Notes under the pieces: generated by a model
Told to the model about the DNA's origin: nothing
Databases searched by the model: none
The model's input: only the letters and a program-made list of their open reading frames with translations
Position numbers and translations under genes: made by a program
Source of the DNA: Echria macrotheca
Taxonomy: Eukaryota; Ascomycota; Sordariomycetes; Sordariales; Schizotheciaceae
Length of the DNA: 64,000 nucleotides
NCBI GenBank assembly: GCA_030411725.1
Contig: MU839831.1
Span: 1,364,001-1,428,000, forward strand
Direction: 5' to 3'
Shown here: positions 1 through 11,340 of the stretch, piece after piece
How the letters are laid out: each line of letters starts with the position of its first letter
How positions within the stretch are numbered: position 1 is the first letter of the stretch

Positions 1-623
1 CACCCAATCCACCGCATGACTTACATCTCGGCTGTGATCAAGGAGGCCTTCCGCGTCCATCCGTCCTCGGGCAGCGCCCGCGAACCGCCGGATGGATCGC
101 GATATACCGTGCGTGCGCCGGACGGGACCGAACATTGTCTCAACGGAACAATCATCTATATCTGCCACACCATTATCCAGCGGGACCGGAGTGTGTTCGG
201 CAGCTCGGCCGACGATTTTGTACCGGAACGCTGGCTTGACGAAAGAGCTGCCGAGTATCCCGCCTCGGCGTGGCGACCGTTCGAGAGGGGACCTCGGGCG
301 TGTATCGGACAGGAATTCGCAAATATCGAGATCAAGGTGATCATTGCCATGGCGGCCCGCCGGTACGACTTTGTCAAGGTCGGGCTGGGCGAGCTGGTCT
401 TGGATGATCAGACGGGCGAGCCGAAGCTTGGCGAGGACGGGCAGTACCTGGTCAAGTCTGAACTGTACAAGGTTTGTTTCTGTCCCCGGTTTTACACTTT
501 TTCAAATCAACTGTCAATGTCAATCTTCCTGTCAGATTGCTAACGCCTGAAAATCATTAGACACGTCAGGTCATTGCGAAACCGGTCGATGGGATGCGGA
601 TGAAGGTCAAGCTGGCGTCGTAA
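1..623 (+). CDS. Cytochrome P450 monooxygenase, C-terminal part (5' end outside window)
   Basis: Heme-thiolate monooxygenase, normally ER-anchored; substrate unknown. The frame is already open at base 1, before the first ATG (16), so the N-terminal half lies to the left. Visible are the K-helix ExxR (EAFR, 43-54), the PERW-type motif (FVPERW) and the heme loop FERGPRACIG (280-309) with its cysteine ligand. The exon ends at 471 (AAG/GTTTGT), an 89-base intron runs 472-560, and the last exon 561-623 adds 20 residues ending KVKLAS and TAA. Without splicing the frame would run into an unlikely tail. The loop resembles CYP59-like fungal P450s, but this is only an impression. Joined exons 1-471 and 561-623. 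Confidence 0.9.
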
Positions 624-1304
624 ATCTTTCCCCCCAATTTGCACCTCGGAACCAGAATTCTAGACCATCACAAAACAATCCATTCCAAATGGCACTTCAA
701 GTCAAAGTGTTTCCTGTCGTGCCACTGTCTCCTCTGATTGGCCTGTCGTCTAGAACGTTTCGAGCAAGGCCCCCCTGAATTACAAATCGGCGCCCGCACG
801 GCGATCGATCTGCACCCCCGTCACCCCGCACCAGCGAAACAACCCCTTCGCGTTCACATCTGAAACGTTGGGACGAGCAGGTGCAACCGCGAGGAACACT
901 GCAGAACGCGCCGAAGGAGACGAACCCCCGGGCCAGGATAAGCCATGTCAAACACGCCCGAAGAAAAAATCAGGCCACAATCGCCCATGTTGCGCGCCAA
1001 GGTCGCATACCCCTTGCTTCAGCCTTACCCAGCCATTGGGGGCTGCCGGTTCCTTTGTTCATCATCGATTTTTAAAAAAGATGGTCGTCTCAATTACTGG
1101 AATTGTTCCTTTCTCATATTTGAGATCTCCGACTTGGCATTTATTCTCGAGGGGAGTCACTTATTATTCAGCGCCCGTCCTCTCTTTCTCGGGTATTGTT
1201 CCTTTCCCTGATGTTGTGCACGCACGCATTTTCCATTTTGCCATAACTTTGCCCCTCGGCCTTTTTAGTTCTGCCTGTGTTGCCCATCTTCCGCCCACTT
1301 CAGC
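624..1304. other. Intergenic, P450 to DUF6594 gene
   Basis: No convincing gene. Short overlapping ORFs have no recognisable motif. The part from about 1080 is rich in pyrimidine runs, as expected for a promoter and 5' leader of the next gene. Confidence 0.5.
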
Positions 1305-3431
1305 ATGTATCCGTCCGTCATGCCGCAGTCCGAGCTGCTTGCGAAGATGGAGGACAACGCCGCCATTATTACCAACAAGTCACTCTCATTGCGGGAATCG
1401 CCACGACGGAACCAACCAACTGTAGAGGACGAGGAATCGAGCTCCGACTCATCAGAAGAGAGTTCGAACTCGGACTCGGCTACGACGACATTGTCCCGGA
1501 GGTCGCAGCAGCCGGAGAGACAGCGGCAGCTCGCTGGTAGGGAAAACCCACGGCTCCGGAGTCCGGAGCGCAGGAGCATAGCCGAACGGCCGACTCAGTC
1601 CCGGCCAAAGAGTGCGTCGCCGGCGATACGGCGGATGCAGAGGAGTGTCTCCAGACCTGGCGCCCAGAATCTCGACTCCAGCTCCAGCGGTGCCGAAGTT
1701 CATAATAAGCTAGGACGCCCTCGAAGCTCGACATCACCTCCGGAGCCACAAGGAAGCAAAAGGAGACACATGGTGCGAAACACCTCTCCTCCCGCTATCA
1801 AACCCTCCGCTCCTGTGAAGCCAGATGCACTCAGCTTCTTGGATCCCGACTCCCCCCCGGTAACCGAGGAACACCTCCGACGAGTCATCGCCGAGTCGTC
1901 AGCCATGTGGTCGCCCCGGAGCGCGTCTTCCTCGTCCAGCAGCACGAACAGTGACAGCGCGTCCGAGTCCCACCGCAGCATGGCCGAGACCGACGCAACC
2001 ACACCGGACCAGAGCGTCAACGGTGATGCCACACCTCAGTCCAGAGGAGACAGCCCCAACAGACCATCCCGTTCTCCCACTCAACCACCAGGCCCCCTAT
2101 CAACAGAAGCTAAGGAACATAAATACGGGACCCCAGAAATGGCCCGCGGCCCCGCAAAACACCCGCACCTCCCCCCCAAAGACCTCCAGCCCCGAATCTC
2201 GGCGCCGGGCCAAGGCCACGCCAAACACCTCCCGCGCGCCGAGAAGCTGCCCATGTCAGGCTACGAGCTCCTCGCCGCCAAGCTCTCCTCCCCCGATTCC
2301 TCCCGGTCCCGACGACGAAGCTACTCTAGCAACAAAACCCCATCCACCGAAGAAACCGAAACGGCTCAAATCAGGCCAATCTACCGCCGCTTCGAGACCC
2401 TCAACCACCGCCTCCTGCTCCACCTCCAGGACGAACTCTCCGAGCTAGAAGAGCAGCTCCACCGCCTCGACACGGCAGACACCCAGACCCGCCGACTAGC
2501 GAACTGTATACTCCCCGCCTCGAGGCGGGCCGAGTTCATGGCCGGCGGCGAGCTGCAGTGGCACCGGACGGATATACTGGGCAAGATTGGGTTCAAGCTC
2601 GGACAATATAGTACGCCCCCGCCCCCCCCTCCCCCCAACCCTCCATAAGGTACTCAATACTAATAGATTATGATAGATCACGTCCTCACAACATTCAAAG
2701 AAACCCAATCCCTCCCGTCTGCGTCTCTATCGGATATCGAAACGTATAGGACCTATCTCGCCACGCAAAACCCGATTGCTGAGATTGAGACGCGCTTTCT
2801 AGATCCGGCGGATGATCTTGTCTGTTTGGCGCAGGTGTCTAGAGGAGGGAGAGCGTCGACGTCCTCTTGTTCCTCGTCTGGGTCTACAGAGGATATGCTC
2901 ACGCCGATGCCGCTCAAGATGACGTTTGGGTTTTCTGAGCGGGAGCCGTCGCCCACGGCCGGGTCCGGGTCCGGGTCCGGGTCCGGGTCGTCGAGGAAGT
3001 CGAGTTTTGGTTTTGGTACGAGTCCGAGTCCGACGACTCGTTACCAGAGTGCTGGCGAGAGAAAGGGAGAGGAGGATGTTTCGGGAAAGGAGGAGGTGGT
3101 GGAGGACCGCCTGCAGGAAGGTGGGAAGGTGGGGAGGGGGAGGAAAGGACCGGGACCGGGACCGGCGGGCCAGCTTGCTGGACTTGCGGCGCTGGCTATT
3201 GTCGCGCCGATTCTGGCGTTTCCGCTGGTTGCTGACTTTGTTGGGCGTATGGCGGTTGTGCTGGTTGTTGGGCTGGCTGTTGCGGCTCTGCGGAGGAAGA
3301 TGGTTGATTCGGGGCTCTTGTTGGGAGGGGAGGTTAGCGGGAGACCAACAGAGGTGGTGGTGGAGAACGAGGGGATGGTGCTGGTTGGTGTGTATGCGGG
3401 CGTTATGGCTGTGATTGCGTTGTTGTTTTAG
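1305..3431 (+). CDS. DUF6594-domain membrane protein
   Basis: Function unknown; the family is common in filamentous ascomycetes. The first 350 or so residues are disordered and rich in Ser, Pro and Arg. The DUF6594 core begins near residue 365 (ETLNHRLLLHLQDELSELEE) and continues after an intron into the KLGQY...LTTF helix. The C-terminus has the family's hydrophobic stretches (AGLAALAIVAPILAFPL, MAVVLVVGLAVAAL, VGVYAGVMAVIALLF), ending at the last residue. Intron 2611-2676 (66 bases) has ACTAAT near its acceptor and joins the two frames in phase, giving 686 residues. A GGGTCC hexamer array (2961-2990) encodes Gly-Ser repeats between core and membrane segments. A second in-frame ATG lies at 1320. 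Confidence 0.85.
2961..2990 (+). repeat. GGGTCC hexamer microsatellite in coding sequence
   Basis: Five units, the last imperfect, encoding a Gly-Ser linker in the DUF6594 protein. Likely length-variable between strains. Confidence 0.8.
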
Positions 3432-4580
3432 GGTATGTGTATCAAGGTAATGTGGGTATATAAGGTGTTTCTCAGGACGGTAGCTGCAAGGAAGGATACA
3501 TTAGGGTTACATGGCATATATGGAGACACGGAACGGCGTCGTTGGCAGGGTGGCATATCCTGGTAGCGTTATATTATCAAAATTGGGACGAGCTTTGGCG
3601 CATAGAGCTGAAAACAAATGCACATTTCGTGACTGCTCGAGATGGTCACCGCAAGGAAGGATATGGGAGTCTTTCAGCCAGCCTGAAGCTGCCATGACTG
3701 CCGGAATTGGTAAGTCGCCGGATGGATGATTTGAGTGTCTTTGTCTAGGTGGACCAGCTCTCCATCAATCTCCCGCCGAACGCAGACAGAGATGGTCAGA
3801 CTCGGTTTGGAGTGCGGCTTATTAGCAAGTTCAGTTGATCTTCTGCCGTTAAAGACCAAAAAGACAAAAATTGCGGCTGTGGGACATCCTCTTGACGCCA
3901 AGGAGAGAACCTAGAAATACGCCCTGACTGGGGGCCGTCGCGTCGTCGATAGTTCCTGGACTCATAAAGCGCGATCTTGTCCAAGACAGGGACTCCTCAG
4001 ACTCCAGCCCGGTACTATTCCGGAATTTATTCTTGGGTCCTCCGGTGATCCTCCTATCAATAGACGTGGTATCCAGCTGGGACACAGCAAGGCGATCCGA
4101 GACAACAGTTGTTGACCCTTGGAAAATTGGTAGAGTGGGGCTGCGATGGGTTACAGGTACCTACCCCGCCATTGTCGTGAACTTGTGGCCTCCGAGAAGA
4201 TAGATTTTGCAGTGATTTCGCAACTGCAGCAGCCACGGCAAGGGCCCTTGCAGTCAAGCCCTGAATGACGGAAAGAATGATTGCGATCAAACCTCGTCAA
4301 CTAGAGTAGGTAGCCGGTAGCGGAGCTGGTGCTGCCTGGTTGCAGCTTGCTGTGAGGTCGCACAGATTTCTCGCCGCGAAATCGCCGCGTTATCGCCCCT
4401 CGGGCGGCGGTTGGGGAACAAGTCGGAAAAGGTTCGGGCGACACAGTCGGATGTGGGCTTGAGGCGCACAAGGCTGACCTTTTTTTGACGCCACCTGGTC
4501 GACGACAGCATTGTCACTCGTTGGTCGGGGAGTGCTCGCCACCCGGCTGAGAGGAATCTCGCTACTGCAAGATTTAGCTA
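3432..4580. other. Gene-poor stretch
   Basis: Only short ORFs (at most about 80 codons) on both strands with no recognisable domain. Composition drifts from GC-rich toward AT-rich going right, toward the degenerate block that follows. Confidence 0.5.
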
Positions 4581-4649
4581 ATGGAATTCACGGTAATTAA
4601 AACGTTCTACAGGGAAAACATTTATTTCCGGTATCCTACAACGGGCGAA

Positions 4650-5001
4650 CGCTCGAGGGGTAGTGATAGGAGACTGCGCGAGCCAACAACTGTAAGAGCA
4701 ACTACACGACATATTAACCGATTGAAGGGCCAGATACCCATTATATATCGTGTAGGTGTACTAGAGTATAGGTAAAGTAACGTCTAGGTTAAAACCCGAG
4801 GTAACTGCCATTTTAGAGGACGCTTGCCTAGTACGTATATAGCGTTGAGTCGCGTTTCCCGAAGAAGAATTTACTACCCCTGACTTAAATCGGGAATTTA
4901 TAAGCTAAATTGAACCAACGGCTTGTAACAAAGTACCAAGACTCTGCCTTGCTTCCAAAGAACTACTCCGTACTCGAAAATTAATCGAGAAGGCTCAGGG
5001 G
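4650..5001 (+). pseudogene. Degenerate open reading frame with RIP-like stop codons
   Basis: Reading forward in the frame of base 4771 gives protein-like sequence with stops at TAA, TGA and TAG codons. Recognisable stretches are RARYPLYIV, SRLKPEVTAILEDACLV, VAFPEEEFTTPDLNREF and KVPRLCLASKELLRTRKLIE. Each stop is explained by a C-to-T or G-to-A change in a Trp, Gln or Arg codon, the pattern left by repeat-induced point mutation. The surroundings are AT-rich compared with neighbouring genes. I do not recognise the family; a transposon or duplicated-gene relict is the likeliest source. Both ends are uncertain. Confidence 0.5.
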
Positions 5002-7122
5002 GGTTAGGATTGGTGGGTAATGATCCGGTTGATTCTATGCCTAGCTGTACTGGAGCCGTATGCAGGCCTAGGCACGGGGTAGTATATTAAGTACTAGACT
5101 CTATATCATACAAATCTTTACTTTATTTCGTCTACTTAGTTGCATTACTATTGCGTGGGTGTGTGGGCTGCCAAAGATGGCGGTCATGGTGGTGGTGCAG
5201 AGGCCAAGATCGGAATTACCGCCGGTTTTTTTTGGGCACCCACTGTAGCATTCCGCACAGGCTGCCGGGTTGGAGATGCTGGAGTCTCTCGGCAGCTTGA
5301 CAGAGCTGCCTTCGATTACCCTGAACTCACTCATCCTGACTCACCTTCGGTTCGGTGTGGCGGGTAGCTCCGAACACAAATACTCCTCCCGTCTAGCCGG
5401 AATCATGCAAGCCAACTTGTTTTCACGTTTTGCCAACTGCTGGTGCAGGAACGGTTGGTTCGCCAGCGTCCCTTGTTGCCCAGTGACTGCTGGCGCCTCC
5501 CAGGGGCCAGGACCCACAGATCTAGTTACCACAGTAGGGTGTCTTCCCCCGGACAGCGTCCGCGTGACCCTATCAATCTGCCTGGAGCTCTGGTGTCTCC
5601 GATCCATTAACAGGCACATACCCCGTCGGGTTGATACCGTTCGCCCAGAGCCCGGCATGCCGGTCCCGGAAACGCTCACACCTCTATTACAGCCGCCTAC
5701 ACCAGGTGGCAGCGCAGCAGCCGAGAGGGGTGACAGGGATATGCGGGAGGGAAAGGCACCAGTGGAGCCCCAACCGATGGCGTTGCGGCCGATGGGTTGT
5801 GTGGTTACGTCGACTTACGATTGGAGAGAATCTATCATGAAATAGCTTATGACAAAACTCAAAACTCCGGAAGGTTGCTCACCACCGTCTCGGAGGACCT
5901 CCGCGCAAGATACCCAAGCCGCCGTGTCCAGCCACGTGTTTGCTCAAGTGCTTCGGCAGAGCAGCCTGCCTATGAACGTTGCGACCACTCTAGACCCCCG
6001 AACGAAATGCCGCAGTCGAAAGGTCCCCGAACACCATCGGCTGGCCGAAGACGAGTTTGCCCTCGCAGGTCCAAGGTCCACATTCTCAGCATGATAGCCC
6101 AGACGCCTCGAGGCAACCGTAATTCTGTCGGGTCTGTGGTGTGCTTGCCAGTGGCAATCTGTGAGATCCGCGGCGAAAACCCGCCGATTATCCGCGATTG
6201 GATGTTCCTCCGCGGAGAGACGCCGAACCCTAGCTGTACTTCGGTTGCCAAGATTTGCCGAGCCCGGAATGGGGTCCGGAGCTCTACAATTGGTGATTGG
6301 AACGAAAACATATCATATGTCCGGGCCTACAATGTCCCTTAAGACCCTAGCTGTCCGGTCTGGAACTGGCGGGTTGAACACCGCATGGATTGCCATCCAG
6401 GACCCCTGGCCGGGGCCTTTCTAGGGGTAGTTCAGCTCCACATTAGAGGCGACGGAGCTTCCACGCCGAGGCCAATCACCCATCGGCGCTCATGTCGCCG
6501 GAGTCTCTCATTCGCCGGGGGGCCAACAGTCGACAAAGCCGGGCAGCCGTTGCCGTCAGTGCCATCACAATCTTCGGGTATGTCCGTGCGTCGGCGAACA
6601 CCGTCATTGTGGCGAGACCTAGGCCCATCGGTCTGGGAGGATCGGTTCTGGAGCCGCACTCTACGGGGAAATGCCATCACTCACGAGCCGAATGCATGCA
6701 CGGCATGGCGAATGTACGGTGCAAGATTGACAACCCGGTACCGATCTCGATCGTCCCGCTAAACCTCGTGGTTCTGATGATCTGATCGAACACACAGTGC
6801 ATCCGGCACGAGACAAGAGGTACCGGACCATGTGGAATGTGGACCCCAACTGCTGAAGGTGCTGGCCGGCATGGGTGACTTGTTGGGACATCTATCGTCC
6901 AATAGCCGCGCCGTGTGGCATCGGGCTGCAAGCTCGGCGGGCCGTCGGTGGTGCCTTGAACCTCGTCGGGATCTTCAGGGCTGCTCTCGCTTCAACCAGA
7001 CCAAAGGGTTCTTCGACCACGACCATCCATGCCCCTTTTGTGGGGTAGACGTTTAGGTTGAACAGCGCAAAAGATCCGCCAGCTCAGGGACACGGCCGGC
7101 TTGTGCCGCGATCTCGTCGAGG
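5002..7122. other. Long stretch without a recognisable gene upstream of the bZIP gene
   Basis: ORFs of up to 191 codons occur (for example 5270-5845 and 5797-6342, plus strand) but none shows a domain, biased composition or an intron pattern that extends it. The sequence is not AT-rich like the preceding relict. It may include the promoter and a long leader of the bZIP gene at 7123. Confidence 0.4.
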
Positions 7123-8205
7123 ATGGATCAGTTTGGTGGGTGGGAGTTTACGCTCCCACCGAGCCAAGACACACCCATCGAACCGAATGATCCCGGGCTT
7201 TTCATCCAACCAGCCATCGATTCGCATGCGATCGATGAACCCACGTCAGATACCCAGCTGGCGGTGACCGGCAGCAGCTGGGGTGTGCCGATGACAGCTC
7301 CACCGGGCATTGCTGGTCGGCCCGATCCGTCGTATCCCATCTCGTTCGACCTGTACGCGGGCTTTTCGAACCATCCATCACACATCGGTCCCACCGACCC
7401 GACGCTCGAAGCGTCCTTTAGCAGTCTCGGCGCAGCTCAAGCCTACATCGGCGGTCCAGAGGAGCAATGGTCCATGGTCGACTTGTCGTGCGCTGCCGAC
7501 AGCGCACCGAGCACAAGTGTTGGTATGGGCTTCGCACCGGCTGACTCTCCAAGCTCAACAAGTCTCAAGACTACCCCCAGGCGGAAAGAAGTGCCGATAC
7601 TCCCCGCGATCAAGCGACCGAGCGAAACACCGACAAACGTTGACCACGCGACGGACATGTCCCCCCAAACAATCCCGAAGAGGAAGCGGGGTAGACCAGT
7701 GCTGGCAGTCGACGACGGGGCCTTGTCGCAATGGAAGAGATCCAACGCGTCGAATGCGTCGAGCGAGGGCGCTGCCGAAGACGCATCAGGTGGACCGGCG
7801 GAGGCCGATTCTTCTGATGGCAAAAGGCACGAGCTCCGAGTCCGCAACCGCGCGGCGGCGACAAGATACCGAAATAGAATCCAGGCGCTTGGAGACAAAC
7901 TGGAGGTGGAAGAGCGGCAGGTGGAAGCGGAGCGTCAGTATCTCCTGGCCTGTGCCAACCAGCTCCGCGGCGAGGTCCTCCATCTCCGAAACGAGGTGCT
8001 ACAGCATTCGGGTTGCGGTTGCCCAGTTATCGAGAACTACCTGTCGAATGTTAGCCAGGAATCCTATGTGGTGCCGTCCGCATCTCCGAATAGTTGGCAG
8101 GATCAAGGCGTCTCAGCTGTCCAAAGTGCTACAATGCCCCCGCAAGATCAGGAGCAGATCCTTGATGAGCAGTCCTTGGATCCCGGTGATGAGAGAATGA
8201 GTTGA
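7123..8205 (+). CDS. bZIP transcription factor with AT-hook
   Basis: Nuclear DNA-binding regulator, 360 residues, single exon, ATG at 7123. Residues 1-180 are acidic and Pro/Ser-rich, as in activation regions. PKRKRGRP at 185-192 is an AT-hook core (RGRP). The bZIP starts near residue 234: basic region RVRNRAAATRYRNR with the conserved Asn and Arg, then a heptad-like helix (LGDKLEVEERQVEAERQYLL, NQLRGEVLHLRNEVL) ending in CGCPVIENYL. That last motif is also seen after the zipper in ATF/CREB-type fungal factors. Target genes cannot be read from the sequence. The combination of AT-hook and bZIP in one short protein is uncommon. Confidence 0.85.
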   Translation: MDQFGGWEFTLPPSQDTPIEPNDPGLFIQPAIDSHAIDEPTSDTQLAVTGSSWGVPMTAPPGIAGRPDPSYPISFDLYAGFSNHPSHIGPTDPTLEASFSSLGAAQAYIGGPEEQWSMVDLSCAADSAPSTSVGMGFAPADSPSSTSLKTTPRRKEVPILPAIKRPSETPTNVDHATDMSPQTIPKRKRGRPVLAVDDGALSQWKRSNASNASSEGAAEDASGGPAEADSSDGKRHELRVRNRAAATRYRNRIQALGDKLEVEERQVEAERQYLLACANQLRGEVLHLRNEVLQHSGCGCPVIENYLSNVSQESYVVPSASPNSWQDQGVSAVQSATMPPQDQEQILDEQSLDPGDERMS

Positions 8206-9041
8206 ATGGGATGTAAGTACAGTACTTACATTGGTCGGATCGTGTGACGCATGGCATCTTGGGTTGTAGGCAAGTTTGAAATGAGATGGGAGTTATGGAT
8301 TACCTAGCCAGAAAAGGCCGCGGCGGACACCTGAGAGAGCAGTGCTAGGGATGCTTGTTTGGCGGAAGAGAGGAAGAACCCTAACGGCTGTCTAAAACAG
8401 GTGGTTGTGGTCCGTGTGCTCCTGCTAACTATCCCACGGGGGTGCTCCTTCCTGGCCCAACACACCTTTATGTCTACAGTCAGGCAGGTGCCCTGTTTCT
8501 GCAAGTCATCGAGATCGGAAAATTCCTTGCATTTAAAGGGATCTTGCCTTAAAGAGCAACCCAAACGACCCACTTTTCAGAGCTGGAACATAGGGTCTTG
8601 AATGACCTACAGCACCTGAAAGTGCCTTCTGTTAGGGTTTAATATGTGCACTAGAAGTCCTCCTACCTAAATCCAGGTCTCCTTTCTCGCAAAAATTCGG
8701 TGGGGTTGCAATTCGCACGCTTGCGTTTTGCAGTAGCAAGTATTTCAGACCACCAAATCGCTTGCAGTTTTGCGGCAATTTGCACTAAAGGGGCCTTGCA
8801 TTTACAGGGGGGCACTTGACTGTCATAACAATTCGTCCCTAGCCCTCGCACTCCCCTGCAGTGATGACGCGCGTTCTCTTCCTGTCATTGATCACTTCCC
8901 TGATGCGAAAAGGTATTTATTACATCAGTTGCAGGGCCGTTATTGCCGTCGCAGCCAACCGGATCTTGACCAGTGTTATTATTATCTGTATCGATGCCAA
9001 GAGATCAGATAACGAAAAGAATCGGATCTATTGGCATGAAT
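8206..9041. other. Intergenic between convergent bZIP and GatB genes
   Basis: Carries the 3' regions of two convergent genes. No ORF above about 90 codons has recognisable content. Confidence 0.5.
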
Positions 9042-10898
9042 CTATCCTTGAGTTTGCACACCGGGAACGCATACTTGGTCGATTCTGGCCTTGAGGGTCC
9101 TCTCAACGGAAGCAGGATCCATGCGTTGCTCAGGACCTGCCCTCATTACCTTGCCCACCAAAAACATGAGCTTACCCTGAGGATACTGCTTACTCTTGCC
9201 CTCAGCATGGCGGGTAAACTCGGCCACGATTTTCTCCTCGCCCCGGAGCACCGTGTCGGCAAGAGCTGTGTATTCCGCCTCGGACAGTTCATGAAACCAG
9301 AGGTCCCCAGCCGCGATCGCATCCGTGACGCCGCCCCTGCTGATATCCTCCCGGTACACCGACCAGAGAAGCTCTCTGGCGACCTTGGCAGTGATTTCCT
9401 TCCGCATAAGGTGATACAGGATCGCAGCAAGGTCGGCAGAACGGATGCGGCACTCCCCATCCGGCGTCATGTCTAGATCGCTCGACACTTCCGTGAGCTT
9501 GCCAAGTTCGTGTAGGCACCAGTTGGCAGCAAGGGTTGATGCGGGTTGTCCGACAATCGTTTCACAACTCGCGTTGCCAAGTCTCGCGTCCAGGGCATCG
9601 AGAACGTTATAGAAATACTGAACACGGGCGCCGTTGTCCAGCATCAGCAGTGAGATGGCATCCTTTGCGGTGAGGCCGTGCTTGTGGATCAGCTCATCTG
9701 TCTCATCGTCCGGTCGTACACCGGACGACGAGGCGAGATACTCAACGAGTTTGGGGTCAATGACGACTGGGCCGAGATCCGGATCGGGCATATAGCGGTA
9801 GTCGACTTCACCTTCCTTGCCACGGAGACGGCGTGTCTCAGTGCTACCCAAACTCCAGCCACGCGTCTCGCCCGCGATGACACCCCCGGCCTCGAGCACC
9901 GCGATCTGCCGGTCCCGCTCGGCGATGATGGCATCCTCTACCGCCTTGAAGCTGCTCAAGTTCTTGATCTCGGTGCGTGTGCCCAACCCCGCTGTGGCAT
10001 CGTCGGTTCGCCGCACAGATACGTTCACGTCGGCGCGGAGACCTCCCGTCTCCATCCCCGACACGCAAGCGTCGACCGAGTTGAGCAGCACCTGGACCTT
10101 GCGGACCAGCGCTGCCGCAGTGGCGGGATGATGGATTTCGGGGCGGGTGATGATCTCAATCAGTGGGACCCCGACGCGGTTGAAGTCAAGCCACTGGACG
10201 CCGTCGGGCTGTGCTGTCGTCTTGGCCGTATCCTGCTCCAGCTGCACTTGTTGGATGCCAACTCGTATCCCCTGGCCGTCTTGCGCGGCGATCCCGTCTC
10301 TTGACATGAGCTCAATGTATCCATTCCTAGCAAACGGTTCGTAGAACTGTGTGATCTGGTAGCCGGCCGGTTGATCCCAGTGGAAGTAGTGCTTGCGATC
10401 GAAGCGACTCGTGTGTTGGATTTCGCAATTCAGGGCGAGGGCTGCGCGCACAGCGGGGATCAGCGTCTCGGGTTGGAAGATGGGTTGAGAGCCGGGGATC
10501 GCAAGGTCGAAGGGGGCGACGTGGCTGTTGGGGCTGTCGTTAAAGGAAGTGGCGGCGGCGGAGAAGAGCTTCCGGCTCGTGTTAAGTTGCGCGTGGATCT
10601 CGATGCCGACTGTCAACTCCCACCCGGGGACGGTCTGATTGTCAACATTCTTCTTCTTCTTGTGACCGGACGCTTTCAACAATTTCGCTTGGTCTTTGAG
10701 CTGCTTCCGGAGAGGCGCCGTGGTAGGGGAGGTGGGCACAGAAGACGTGGGAGCTCCGACGGAACTGGAGACTCGCCGTAGCTGGCCGATGCTGGTTGCT
10801 GTAGCCAATTGAAATGGCCTGCGTCGTAAACAGCCCTGTCGATTTATTTGGCCCAGGAGAAGATATCTACCAAGCTCGGTTGTTGGTATGCGCGCCAT
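9042..10898 (-). CDS. PET112: Mitochondrial glutamyl-tRNA(Gln) amidotransferase subunit B
   Basis: Subunit of the GatCAB-type complex that converts misacylated Glu-tRNA(Gln) to Gln-tRNA(Gln) in mitochondria. 618 residues, one exon, ATG at 10898. The first 90 or so residues are basic and Ser/Thr-rich, consistent with a mitochondrial presequence. The GatB catalytic cradle follows: VGIEIHAQL (97-105), the HYFHWDQPAGYQITQF block, the GVPLIEIITRPE segment and TRTEIKNLSSFKAVEDAI. The C-terminal tRNA-binding YqeY-like region is present to the end (GKVMRAGPEQRMDP). The length is slightly above bacterial GatB because of the presequence. Several plus-strand ORFs here are shadows of this gene. Confidence 0.95.
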   Translation of the reverse strand: MARIPTTELGRYLLLGQINRQGCLRRRPFQLATATSIGQLRRVSSSVGAPTSSVPTSPTTAPLRKQLKDQAKLLKASGHKKKKNVDNQTVPGWELTVGIEIHAQLNTSRKLFSAAATSFNDSPNSHVAPFDLAIPGSQPIFQPETLIPAVRAALALNCEIQHTSRFDRKHYFHWDQPAGYQITQFYEPFARNGYIELMSRDGIAAQDGQGIRVGIQQVQLEQDTAKTTAQPDGVQWLDFNRVGVPLIEIITRPEIHHPATAAALVRKVQVLLNSVDACVSGMETGGLRADVNVSVRRTDDATAGLGTRTEIKNLSSFKAVEDAIIAERDRQIAVLEAGGVIAGETRGWSLGSTETRRLRGKEGEVDYRYMPDPDLGPVVIDPKLVEYLASSSGVRPDDETDELIHKHGLTAKDAISLLMLDNGARVQYFYNVLDALDARLGNASCETIVGQPASTLAANWCLHELGKLTEVSSDLDMTPDGECRIRSADLAAILYHLMRKEITAKVARELLWSVYREDISRGGVTDAIAAGDLWFHELSEAEYTALADTVLRGEEKIVAEFTRHAEGKSKQYPQGKLMFLVGKVMRAGPEQRMDPASVERTLKARIDQVCVPGVQTQG

Positions 10899-11340
10899 GA
10901 CGGCGACTCGACGAGAAGAGCTTGAAGGTTTGATGCAAGGTCAAACTTCGCAGAGCTTGGCCCAAGCTCCAAACTCGCCAAAAATAGAGTGGGGCCTGAC
11001 TTCCTTGTTCCTTCATTTCTTGGCCATCTGCGGGCGGCTTCTTCCGCGTTCGTGCCTCCCACTTCAGTGACTTGAACTTCACAGCTCCAAAAAAAAACGT
11101 TGTTTCCCATCTTCTGGCAACCCTCTCACAAATTCGCTGCCGGACAATTGCGGGCATCTTGTTGTAATCCCCTAAAAGGCCTTTCACTAGAATTCCAAGC
11201 ACTAGCTCTCTAGTTTCCTTTCCTTCAGAAAGCATTTGGAACGGAGTCTTGGGGAATCAGTCAATTGCTGGAGTAGGCAAACCCCGCCATGTCGCCTGTG
11301 CTGTCAAACTGGTTGGGTCCATGGCGAATCCTTCTCCCTA
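10899..11340. other. Intergenic, GatB leader and laccase 3' region
   Basis: GatB is read leftward from 10898, so this stretch is its promoter; the laccase gene, also leftward, ends at 11341. No gene seen. Confidence 0.5.

Noticed and set aside
868..1425. 185-codon ORF overlapping the start of the DUF6594 gene
   Set aside because: Phe/Ser/Pro-rich reading of a pyrimidine-rich leader.
5270..6342. ORFs of 191 and 181 codons on the plus strand
   Set aside because: No domain, no codon bias and no extension by splicing; frames overlap each other at 5797-5845.
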